A stretch of 64,000 nucleotides of DNA from Chloranthus sessilifolius. Taxonomy: Eukaryota > Streptophyta > Magnoliopsida > Chloranthales > Chloranthaceae. Location: positions 127,996,831 to 128,060,830 of the forward strand of contig CM037585.1 in NCBI GenBank assembly GCA_021018995.1, written 5' to 3'. The stretch's first letter is position 1. Each line of letters starts with the position of its first letter. Both the position numbers and the translations under genes were made by a program. Below, one piece after another: positions 1-11,100 of this stretch. The notes under the pieces are model-generated. The model was not told the origin of the DNA. It was given only the letters and a program-made list of their open reading frames with translations, and ran no database searches.

Positions 1-2430
1 AGAAAGCTATCCCAGCCAGCAAGGAAGTGGATCTGCCCTTCAATGACATCAGTATGGCCCATAGCACACCAGCTTACCAGCTGATCTCTCGCATCCCTGA
101 TGATAAACTTGCTGTTCCTCTCCAACCAAATAGCCCAGAGAACTGCATACACCATGAGAGGCCACAGTTCCCCTTTCGAACCCGAGAAAGAAACTTCATC
201 CCAAATCTCAAACAGCTGTCTTGGTCATCTCGGATGGACCCAATGAATATCCAAAATCCTGAAAATGGAGCCCCAAATTGCGGAGGCAAACGGACAATGA
301 AGCAAATATGGTGCACAGATGCCGACCCCGTCATGCATAAAAGGCATCTATTGCGATTATTGATCCCTCTCCGAATGAACTGGTCTCTGGTAAGGAACCG
401 AGCAACAGTCCAACTTAACAACTTGATTTTAGGGGGAACTTTGATTTTCCAGAACTTGGTCCAAGAAGGCCCCCTAACATTCTGCTGGCTATCCTTGTGT
501 AAAAAGCTATAAAAGGATTTCACTGAAAACACATCTTTGGTATTCAAATCCCACACCCAGCAGGCCCTGTTAGCCGTGGAGGGGTACCCCAAATGAAGAA
601 GTCTAAAGTGACTAAGGAACTCCTCAATTTCATAATCCTTGAGGAATCTTCTCGTGGAGATGTTCCAGGTGGGAACCCCGTTCCTCCATTCCACCCTATC
701 TTCGATGCACACATTATGCTTCGAGGCAATGTTGCAAATTCTCGGGAAACTTTGATAGAATTTACTGTCTCCACCCATTTATCCCTCCAGAAATTTATTT
801 TCTTACCGCCCCCCTACTGAAACCTGATGAAAGCCTGATACTGATGTTGGCCTTCACACCCTTCGACCAAGCCGATTCAAGAATTAGAGATCCCAACTAT
901 CGTTGAAGAAACCATATTTGGAGGCAACCACCTGCCACCATAATTTGCCTTGTTCTTTCTCATCCCCAGGACTCCAAAGCCATTTAGCAAGAAGTTTGTT
1001 GGCAATATTAAGCCTTCTAATTCCTAGCACTCCACCGTTCTTGTCATTGGAACAGTCTTCCCAGTTTAGGAGGTGGATTTTTTTTCTGCTCCCCTCCCCT
1101 TCCCAAAGGAAATTCCTAACGATTTTCTCCAATCAGTTAATAATATTCACCAGTGCCATAAACACCATCATAAAGAAAACCAGGAGAGTAGCAAAGGTGG
1201 ACTTGATAAGATTCAGTCTCTCCCCATTGCTAAGGAGTTTTCCATTCCAATCAGCAAGCCTTTTTTGAAACCTTTGGACCACAGGTTCCCATCTCCGAGC
1301 ACTACAATTGCCAGTTCCAAGGGGCAGTCCTAGATGGAGAATAGGGAGCTTATCAGCTTTGCACCCAATCTCCTCAGACAGCCGTTTGACCTCATGAATG
1401 GGAACATTAACCCCAACCAAATTAGATTTATGCAAGTTAACTCTCTGCCAGGAAATAGCTTTGTAAAGAGTGTGAATAGGTGACAGCCTGAACCTCAGTA
1501 GGAGCAGCCTCACAAAAGATAATGGTGTTGCCTGCATATTGAAGGTGGGTAATCGAGAAGCCATTGGGTGCCACCCTAAATTCCGAGAACAGATTAAGAA
1601 GAGCACCACTCTAAAGCAGTTTGTGAAGCGCCTCTCTTAACTATATTGAAAAGCATAGGGGAGGGGGGGAGGAAGGGGGGGGGGTGTCTGAGGCCACGCG
1701 AGCTTCGGAAAAAACCTCAAGGCTCCCAATCAAGAGAATCGAAAATTTAGCCGAGGCGTAGCAACCCTTCATCCATCTTCTCCACCTTTCCCCAAACCCC
1801 ATTCTACCCATCAAATACTGCAGGAAATCCCAATCAACAAGGTTGTAGGCCTTTTCCATATCTATTTTTAACACCAACCCTTGCTCCCTTTGTGAACCGA
1901 ATCCAAAGCTTCATGAGCCGTGATAGTTCATACTTTTATCCACCCTTCCATTAGTGTAGAATTCCCTAACGAATTCAATGAACTCCCGACCAATAATGTG
2001 TCAAAAAGCTTTGGAAAATTCTATGGTAAACCCATTAGGTCCCGGAAACACACCTTTGGAATGCATCAGTAATAACATTTTCATCAACAGTGAAACTGCT
2101 AATCAAAATTTTTCGTCTTCTCCCATTCACAACAGTGTCAAAGAATTTAGTATTCCCATCCCATTCCCGAAGCCAGTGTGCTTTAGATTTCTGTTTCCAC
2201 ATGGTCCTCGACACATTTTTGGTTATAAGCCATTTTAAGAGCTAACCTAATCTCCCTCTTTTCCCCAGTCAGCACACGGTCCTCCTCAATCAACTCCATG
2301 GAAGCAATCTCAGCGAGAATGTGCTCCTTAATCTTCGAGACCTTCCAAAACTCCTCCCTATTCTACTGCTTAATTTTTCCCTTGAGGTTCTTAAGCTTAG
2401 AAGAGAAAACAAAGATGGCAGTGCCTCTGA
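1..2430 (-). mobile_element. L1-type LINE (LINE 1), 5'-truncated, antisense to the host gene
   Basis: On the minus strand, in order from 2430 downwards: end of the endonuclease/RT linker, RT fingers and palm (KIDMEKAYNLVDWDFLQ near 1860), thumb ([17 protein letters not shown] near 1270), connection (MEKIVRNFLWEGEGSRKK near 1120) and the C-terminal zinc-binding zf-RVT domain (FWKIKVPPKIKLLSWTVA near 430; NRCLLC). Frame changes split it into several ORFs. The RT active site appears as HLQYAGNTIIF near 1540, so the usual YADD box is lost and the copy is dead. The 3' end lies beyond position 1. The endonuclease domain and ORF1 are absent, as in ordinary 5' truncation. Confidence 0.88.
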
Positions 2431-3821
2431 TGTCATCCTCTGTTCACCAAGTCTGCATATAATAATAAAAATGATTATAATAATAATTATTATAATAACT
2501 ATTAACAGTTCACCTTGCCCTTAATAATAATTATTAGTATTATTATTAACAGTTCAAAGCTGAGTCTCTAATCGCTCCCATGATTTGGTGTGTTCTTACA
2601 ATGCAGATCAGGTATCATGCGGTTTTTATGCATTTCTATATGTACTTTTTATTATTTCTATATCTGTGTGATGTAAATTTTCATATATCCAATCACTAAA
2701 CTAATTTTTTTATTGAATCAGAAATTATCTTCTTTTGTTTTTTCTTTTCTTTCTTTCTTTCTTTTTTTTTTTTTTTTTCAATTTTTATTTTTATAGATGC
2801 TTTCCTAAGCTTCCTCATCTTACTTTCATTTCCTTGCTTCTACTCTCACTCCTGCTCCATTCCCCATACTACGTTTTTTCCTTCCACTTGTGCTCCCACT
2901 TCATGTAACTTTATTTTCATGGCACTGGACACTGAGTTGAGATATGGTCAACGATCCTGGAAGCCACAAAATGGACAAAAAATGGCTAGGATGAATTAAT
3001 CTTCTTTTCTGCAGATGTTCGTTGTCAAAAGCCAATTCTGTCCACAAACCAGCATCTTGGGGTGCTGGGGTTTCCCTGGATTATTTCTTAGACCCTATAT
3101 GAGACTGGTTTCAGAAAGGCTCTGTAAAGGGATTCATAAAAGGGCTTAACTAAGAAGATCCTTTGGATTAGAAAATAAATCTACTCCCTGTGGCCTGCAT
3201 CAGTCTAAGCATCAACTATTATGGGGGGTCGATAGTGAGATTTGAAACTTTGATACTAGTTTCTTTTTTCTAAGCATGGATTTTTAGTTTTGACTAGGGT
3301 TACCTAATTCACTCAGACCCGGTACAAAGTGAACCGGTTTGTGGTCTGGTGCGGTCCATTTTGTCCCGTTTTCTACTTACATTTTTTTTTCCAGACTGGT
3401 AGCCGATACTAAGTAGCAGTCAAAAATTTGTATCCATTTTTCCTGATACTATGGATGGATCAGATATATATCATGGCCAATTTCTCAGAACAAAATTGTG
3501 GGTGATTCATCCACAATTGGAATATGATAAGTGACATTTCGAGTTTTTTGTTTTAGTTATGAAAATGTTGGTTAAAGGATTTGAATCTAGGCCTCAATTT
3601 CCAAAGCTAAACGTTTATCAAGTTAAGATATTTGTTAAAAGATTCAATATTATTGCAGATATCTAATATTTTCACTTAAAACTCTTCTTAACTCTAGCAA
3701 ACCGGGTTAGTGGCAAACCGCAAACTTGAACCAAAACCTAGAAAACCAGCGATTCTTGTAACATTGGTTTTGACTGCTAAGATGAGTAGTATAGGTTTCA
3801 TCTATTCAGTAGCAATATAGT
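2431..3821. other. Intron sequence without a recognised gene
   Basis: AT-rich, with an ATT-type microsatellite around 2461-2550 and a long T-rich tract around 2735-2780. A phrase after ctgcag at 3015 reads open for a short distance but matches nothing I recognise. This lies in the host intron upstream of exon a. Confidence 0.6.
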
Positions 3822-4225
3822 CAAAGGGGCAAGGCGCACCCAGGGCACCAAGGGTCCTTGAAGCCTACGCTTAGAGGCACAAGCCTTTTCATTCTAGGCA
3901 CATTTTTATCTTTATTTGTGACGTTTAAATTTGTAGATATGATTTTAAATCTAAATTTATCATGCATAAACATGTATTTCAAAAACAATAACAATTAACA
4001 CGTAAAATACAAAAGCAAATAAACAGCATAAACAATTCAACATTATGTTGTGTGCTAAAACATACAATTTAACGAACTAGACTAGTAAATCAGTAATAAT
4101 TAATGAACTAACAGTAACTACAAAAAATTAATAGTAACAACTGCGATCTAATGAATTAATGTAATAACAAACAATAACAAAATGTAAAGTACAAAATAGA
4201 ATAATTGTCATTAGGAAGTACACAT

Positions 4226-6025
4226 CTTGATTGTCAAATCGGAATGATTTACGATTTGAATCAAATGATTCAAATTGGACGATTCAAATCGAATTGTATC
4301 TATATCGATTTGAATTGTAATTTACCTGAAATCGGTCAAATCATATTGTTTAAATTGTATGATTTGAGTGTGTATTGTGAAATCTTGTGCAGTGTCACAC
4401 GATGTCACTTAAAATCACTTTTTTTTTGTTTTCTTTTTTACTAAAAAGCCCCTAAATCCTTTTGAACCCTATTCTAATTTATTTTATGCTAAATACACAT
4501 TTTTTAGATTGTAAAAAGCTTTTTCAGAGTAGTTTTAGGCAAACACTAAATTTTAAGTATCACCACAATCGTTGAATTGAATCAGATTTAATTTTTTTTG
4601 CTTTTGTTTTACTTTCAATGGAATCTCTAACAAAATCCAACATCGACGGGTGCCTAAGATTTTCGCAAATAACTTTTATTTTGTCTTATATATTTTAAGT
4701 CATAGGAATGATTATTCTCTCTCTCTCTCTCTCTCTCTTTATATATATATATATTATTGTTGACACATACATAGAGTCATACTCATACTATCATAGTGTT
4801 ATACACTCATACACATTTTGTATACGTAGATGATATGCACATACAAAATTATAGGAGAACTTACATGAATGAACAACGATATGTCACAGGGTCGCACTTC
4901 CGCAACCTCAGTCCCGTGCGGCACCTAACGCACGCTTCGCTAGGTCAGCCTACTTCTGATACCAACTGTCGCGGGAGCGTCCTTCGACGCGCTTTCAACC
5001 CGCGCGGTGCTTCGCTACTACGTGCAATGAAGCCAACCCATCTGCACATCAGCTCTGATACCACCTGCCTAGAGGACGGGAACTCCTCCCAACATGGTTA
5101 CCTCTGTTTCACGGCCTACCATTCGGCTCATCGTGCCCTTTACGACACGCCTATCTGCACCGCTGCGTTGACTTAGCCTGCTCAAGCTTCACCCTGTGCA
5201 CTGCACTAGTACCTTGCTCGCCTGCCGAACCAAGCCCACTGTCTTGTGCCTCGCGCTTGCGTGCCCAACTGAGTCCCACGTAGCTTGCCTTCGGGTGTGT
5301 TCCGAATTACTAGCACATGTTCATCTTTAGCCCACATGCTGTCGTGCTCAACTGAGTCCCACACAGCGCCTTGGTGTTCTCACGCGAGGTTGCCCAGCCG
5401 TATGCACCGTGACGCGTAGTCCGAAGCCATACATCAACCTCACCTGGGTTCCACACGGCATCGCTGCGTCGACATCCTAGGCCCACCCTTACAGGCCTAG
5501 GAGACACTTGCGCCCCCTCTGGCAACGCAAGGCCCTGTGTGCGGGAGAATAGCTCTCAAGCTCCCTTCCCCTATATAAGGGTAAAACAGTCATTCAGCCA
5601 GAATGACAGGAGAGCCTCAAACCCCTTGGTTTGACATACCGCAACGCCTCCTGCGTCGCTAGCCCACCTTGGCTATGTCGCGTCCGTGTCCTACCCCCAT
5701 GCGACTGTGTCGCGTCCTCGCAGCGAGACCACGTCGCAAGGCCAACATGGCCCCATGTCGCGTGCCCTCCTGGCACCACATGTCGTGCCACACACACCAT
5801 GCTGCAAGCTCGAGTATTGGCCCCGTCACAAATAGGTCAAATGATAAAATTAATTCACTGTTTGGTCTTTTGGGATTCAAATGTGTTGGAAATGATTGAA
5901 ATTTTTATTTGTATTGCATTTTTCTAATTTCCTATTTTGAAAATATTTTTTCACTTACGATTTACAATTCTATTCATTTTCTAGGGAAAACGATTTATGA
6001 TCTGATTCATGAGTTGACAACCTTG
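4226..6025. mobile_element. Non-autonomous hAT element related to the element at 17712-21948
   Basis: The left end CTTGATTGTCAA and its subterminal run of gatttacgatttgaatc-like repeats correspond to the reverse complement of the 3' end of the hAT at 21948. The right end (GTTGACAACCTTG) corresponds to its 5' end. The flanks are gtacacat (4218-4225) and gtacgcat (6026-6033), a 7/8 match to an 8-bp hAT target duplication. There is no transposase inside. The length is inflated by the later insertion at 4882-5830. Confidence 0.65.
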
Positions 6026-6298
6026 GTACGCATTATATGCATTATAAAATAATTTAACAAACTAATAACTATGATACAACTTACAACTAACAAGTAATCA
6101 TTATGCAAGTTAAGTAAATAAAACATCTATATGAAGTTAGTTATATCTAAGTAGCTTATAAGTCACTCATAACATAAAAGTTATATAGAACTTAAAAGTT
6201 TATACCTTTATGTTACGAAGGTATAAGGTTTCTATACTGTGGTTACATATAGGTACATAATGAAGTTTATTTGTGAATATTTAAGTATATATTTAAAC
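4522..6298. repeat. Tandem duplication, unit 1 (interrupted)
   Basis: The sequence from tttcagagtag to tatatttaaac is repeated directly at 6299-7153. Without the 949-bp insertion at 4882-5830 the unit is about 830 bp. It lacks a 17-nt stretch that is present in unit 2 near 6795. Identity is otherwise very high by eye, so the duplication is recent relative to its surroundings. Confidence 0.88.
4882..5830. mobile_element. GC-rich insertion, possibly a solo LTR or short LTR-element relic
   Basis: A 949-bp block, far more GC-rich than its surroundings, present only in duplication unit 1. It starts tgtcacaggg and ends ccccgtcaca, and the short flanks gata/aata are similar. Two stretches inside resemble the initiator-Met tRNA primer site in reverse (ctgataccaac, ctgataccacc near 4955 and 5056). 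No protein domain is recognisable. The TG...CA ends fit an LTR-type unit, but the family is not identified. Confidence 0.5.
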
Positions 6299-6517
6299 TT
6301 TCAGAGTAGTTTTAGGCAAACACTAAATTTTAAGTATCACCACAATCGTTGAATTGAATCAGATTTAATTTTTTTTGCTTTTGTTTTACTTTCAATGGAA
6401 TCTCTAACAAAATCCAACATCGACGGGTGCCTAAGATTTTCGCAAATAACTTTTATTTTGTCTTATATATTTTAAGTCATAGGAATGATTATTCTCTCTC
6501 TCTCTCTCTCTCTCTCT

Positions 6518-6557
<40 letters not shown>

Positions 6558-7153
6558 ACACATACATAGTCATACTCATACTATCATAGTGTTATACACT
6601 CATACACATTTTATATACGTAGATGATATGCACATACAAAATTATAGGAGAACTTACATGAATGAACAGCGATAGGTCAAATGATAAAATTAATTCACTG
6701 TTTGGTCTTTTGGGATTCGAATGTGTTGGAAATGATTGAAATTTTTATTTGTATTGCATTTTTCTAATTTCCTATTTTGAAAATATTTTTTCAAGAACTC
6801 GATTAAATCTTACGATTTACAATTCTATTCATTTTCTAGGGAAAACGATTTATGATCTGATTCATGAGTTGACAACCTTGGTACGCATTATATGCATTAT
6901 AAAATAATTTAACAAACTAATAACTATGATACAACTTACAACTAACAAGTAATCATTATGCAAGTTAAGTAAATAAAACATCTATATGAAGTTAGTTATA
7001 TCTAAGTAGCTTATAAGTCACTCATAACATAAAAGTTATATAGAACTTAAAAGTTTATACCTTTATGTTATGAAGGTATAAAGTTTCTATACTGTGGTTA
7101 CATATAGGTACATAATGAAGTTTATGTGTGAATATTTAAGTATATATTTAAAC
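6299..7153. repeat. Tandem duplication, unit 2
   Basis: Second copy of the unit, 855 bp. It carries a second copy of the hAT right terminus (ends 6880) and its flank gtacgcat. A TC/TA microsatellite (about 6494-6549) is longer here than in unit 1 (about 4714-4756). It has no GC-rich insertion, so it preserves the empty-site sequence (gcgataggtc). Confidence 0.88.
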
Positions 7154-7257
7154 CAATGAAAAGCACGCTTAAGCGAGAAAGACGCACCTATAAGCCGAGG
7201 CTCAGGTGCAGCAGGTCCGCCTTGGGCCTATGCCTGCGCCTAGGTGTGCCTTTTACT

Positions 7258-8016
7258 ACTACACCTGTTCAGTTATTAAGTTTCATGTTTTTTGCATGTA
7301 TATATATTTTTTCTTTTGTATCTTCATTGCTAAGTTTATTCTTTTGAATAATGGCAAATAACTGGCTTTAAACAGATTATGCCATGATCTTCCACCTATT
7401 AGGCCATGTGCAACATGGCTTTGAGAAATTCAAATCATCGAGATGGTAGTTCTTATATTGAACTAAAATGGGCCCAAAAATCCCACATATTGGAGGATCT
7501 GTACCATCTGATCTATGCATTTTAAAATGAATGGTTGATCCTATTTTTTAACGGTTGAAATTAAACTGGACCAATCAAATGGTTAGAATCCTCTAATGGG
7601 CTTGTAGTTGATCTATTTGGGTTGATCAAACATGTGTGCTGTACGGACTGAAAGGGGAGTATGGGATAATCTGTTTAAGCGGTCATAGGAGTTGACTTCT
7701 TTTTAGGTTTTATATTTGACTGCAAAGGATTTGTCATATACTTACTAACGTTACAATAATTTTTCTCAATTCAATCTCTTTTGTGATTCTGATTTATTAC
7801 TAAAATTTTTGGTTGTCTTATGTGTATTTAGCATTTTCAATTGTCTTCTGATATGTATTTAGCACTTACTAGCACTTTTCGGTCATCTTATACTTTAGGT
7901 GATGGTGCTGTCTTTTCTAGGATGATGAATGTTTACCATATTTATTTGGAGTCATTTTTGAAGATGTCCTTACAAGTATTTTGCTAAGGAACTCTGTATG
8001 TTGCTACTTTAAACAG
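7258..8016. other. Host intron immediately upstream of exon a
   Basis: AT-rich sequence with no coding signal. It ends in a normal acceptor region before 8017. Confidence 0.6.
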
Positions 8017-8164
8017 GTATTTTGTTTTCACAGCAAGTGATTTAGATGAATGGTATCAAAATCCTGAAACATTTCACCATGAGCAGGATAGGGTTCAGTG
8101 GACAGAAAACCTGAGGCCATGTGCTGAAGCTTTATACATTATTTTGTTTGAAAATTTTCGACAT
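8017..8164 (+). CDS. IPO11: Importin-11-like exon a
   Basis: First exon visible in the window. It enters with one base of a split codon (probably completing Arg before YFVF) and encodes [17 protein letters not shown] to ENFRH (49 codons). The acceptor is ...ttaaacag and the donor is gtaagtg. The preceding exon was not found between 1 and 8016, so the upstream intron is over 8 kb. Confidence 0.93.
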
Positions 8165-11100
8165 GTAAGTGAAATAATATTCGTTATTCTACCCTTTATC
8201 CACTATTAGTTTTCAGGATACATCTGGTTTAAATTTCTAGTGACAGGTGGAAAATCATGTAAATTTTGTGACATTGCTACTTTCTCAGCTGTTAGGGCCT
8301 GTGATTGTTTCCATTCTGCGTGAGGCAATGAATGGATGCCCGACTTCAGAAATTGAAATTACTCCTAGGATGCTTCTTAAGGATGCTGCTTATACTGCTG
8401 CTGGGCATGTATATTATGAGCTTTCAAGTTACTTGAACTTCGATGAATGGTACTTTAGCTAGATTTTTTACTTGATTAATATGCTTATTCTTAACTTCTT
8501 CAAATTTACCCTTGCTATTCTCTCCAATGTATATTTGTTAGTCTCAAATGATGGATGCATGTTTATTATTTAACATTTTTTTTGAGTTCTTAAATCAAAC
8601 AAGATAATTTACAATATTGATTTGCAACTTGGTTGAAAGTTTTTGAATTAACAATAGAGTTTTGACTTACTTCGCAACATATCCATGCTTTTCAAGTTTT
8701 TTGCTTTCCTTGCTCCCACCTTTCATTTCATGCTCTATATATTGTATTTGAAGAAGACAACACCTCAGTTATTTAGGGGACTATGGCTTGACCACTTATT
8801 TGGAGGAATCACTTCACATCTCTTCTGGTAGGAATCACTTCACATCTCTTCTGGTTTGGCAGTCATCCTTTCCGTTCCTTTTCAAAAGAAAGGAGAGAGT
8901 TTTCTCGCTTGAAACAAAGGCACAAGGTCCGGGTTGGATTGAATCTAGCTCACTCTCATTGGCTCCTCTTTCCTCCCTAGTTGTTCTCGTTCCTCACCAG
9001 TTATGCGTGGGACTTCAGTATTCCCTCGGGAATAACAGATGGGGTTGGCAGGCTTCAATAATATTCTAGAAAGAAAGATGGTTTGATTCACTTGCCTCTA
9101 ATCTTCATGAGGAGGTACAAAGTCACTCATCTGACTACTACAGGAGGATGCCGTTCCGAAAGTCAGTCGAGTGTTATGGAGAGGGGTCCCTCTCACGCTA
9201 ATGAAGGAGTCTATCTATCTCTTAAGGGGAGGCTAGTTCAACCCAGGCATATGTCTATCTGGTTGCTTCCTCCTGGTTGCCTACGCATTGGGAGGGTTGT
9301 AGGCAAATCTTGAATTCTTTTTCAGAAACGGGTGAGAAATTGAATCCATTCATCCACTTTAAGTGAATTATAACAACCCGACACGGAAAAGTGTTCTATT
9401 GAGCTCCCCAACAGTAGCTTAGCTTAGTTGCTTAACTCTTTCTACTGGCATGGTGCTGCTGGATGCTTTTGATTAATAAACATGAAGAGGACGAATAAAG
9501 ACAAAAGTGGATTATGAGCATCTATTTCAGTCCATCATTTCCAAAGTCTAATTCCACTCCTTCCCATACAGCAGTAGGAGAAATGGTATTCCAAGAACCT
9601 CCTCTTTATTAGAAGACAGTAGAATCTCTGATATCCGCTGAACAAAATAAAGAATTCTCAAACAATGTGCTACATGACCTCACTTGAATCTTCTTTGTTC
9701 TGGACTTGAATATCCCTGCTTTCTCAGAGAAGCAGTTAGTTTTATTATGGAAGTCCAATCATAGGACTGACCTGGTTAGTTCTCCTTGCCAGTATCATGT
9801 CTGTTGACCTACATCAGAGTTTGTGCTTTTGCTATGCAGATTACCTTAAGATTAGTTTCAACGTAAGTTGTTAGGATTATATGGCACATGAGATAGTCTT
9901 GCTTAGGTCCAAACATAATGAAACATACTAAGTAAGGGACGAGCTATCTACTCCTAGTGCTTACTCTTTGTCAGACTATTTTTTGCCTTGTCTCCTTCAA
10001 AGTCTATCCTCTGAAAGGCCCAGGTTCGGGAATCTAATAGTTATCAGAACTCAACCAGCTGGGAAACACCCAAAGTGCAATTTGTTGTTCCAGTCTTGAA
10101 AGCAGAGAGTACTGACTCATCGGCTACCCAAGATATGGTTGCCCACTAGTGTCTAAGGTTGCTGGAAAGAGTGTTTAACTCATGGCAAAAACTTTAATGG
10201 AAAATTGGTTACGCGGGATTGAAGTATGGAGTGATTAAGGATTTTGGTTTCTTCGTAATTTCAAGTTTGAATTAGTAAAATAAGAAGTTTCAAACATTTT
10301 TACATATCCGTTTCAATCAATATTTGAGTGTTTCCGCTTGAGCCCGTACGAGATGAAATTTTCATATATGTTTCTCAGAGGGGGAGTGATGTGGAAACTA
10401 ACACATGCAATGCTAAGGCTGAAAATAAATATAGAATTAATTTAAACAATTAAAATGTAATTTTTTTTAACAAATTATCACAGAAAATATCAAGAGATTC
10501 AATTGAACAATTTAATTCTGACCCAAAATAGTATTACTTTTGCATACATTCCCTATCGGATCTAGAAGATTAGGGTTTTTAGTGAACAGCTAGATCTCCG
10601 ACAGTTTAGGGCGTCGAACGAACTCTCAAGCGGGTTCTTTCAATACCGAGCGAAAACAAATCAAATACTGATTTTAATGGCGAAGATGATAGGTTAAACT
10701 TGGGTTTTTTTTTCTTATAGTGAAATAGATAGGGTAGGGTTACGCTACTTACGCAACTCGTGGATCATAAGAATATAGAGGAGGAAAAGTTGGCTTTGCA
10801 CCAAACCGCACGCGGGATGAAGAATCACTCTTCGGTTGAGAGAATCACATCCTCACAGAAAGTTCATTCACAAAACTCTCAAATTTGCAAAAGTAATTTC
10901 ATTAACCAACAATTAAATTCTCAAAGTTGTTTTTACAAGCCTTTAAATAGGCTAACCAAACCCTAACTCGAAATAAAGCTACCCTAAAAACTTAAAACAG
11001 TTAAAACAACAAGTTTTGCCAAAATAAACAAAATCCCGTCATATCTCGCGTGATCGGTCGATTCATCGATTATGGAATCGATTGATCAACTGATGAAAAT

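Larger units (their letters stand above)
3822..7257. mobile_element. Possible large non-autonomous DNA element with GC-rich inverted ends
   Basis: The left end (about 3822-3893, aaggcgcaccc, then ccaagg, agcctacgcttagagg and cttttcatt) resembles the reverse complement of the right end (about 7158-7257, with aagcgtgcttttcatt, gagcctcggctta and cctaggcgcagg). These look like imperfect terminal inverted repeats of 70-100 bp. No coding capacity and no clear target duplication were found, so the class is unknown. It contains the hAT relic and the duplication listed below. Confidence 0.45.

Noticed and set aside
3015-3100. Possible upstream importin exon after ctgcag
   Set aside because: The peptide does not resemble the conserved sequence expected before YFVFTASDL, and it meets a stop.
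4796-5927. Several open frames in the GC-rich block as a gene
   Set aside because: The open frames overlap on both strands and follow the high GC content. No domain or splice structure supports coding.
8788-9313. Two open frames of 93 and 76 codons as host exons
   Set aside because: They do not match importin-11, and exon b joins exon c in phase without them. They lie in probable organelle-derived DNA.
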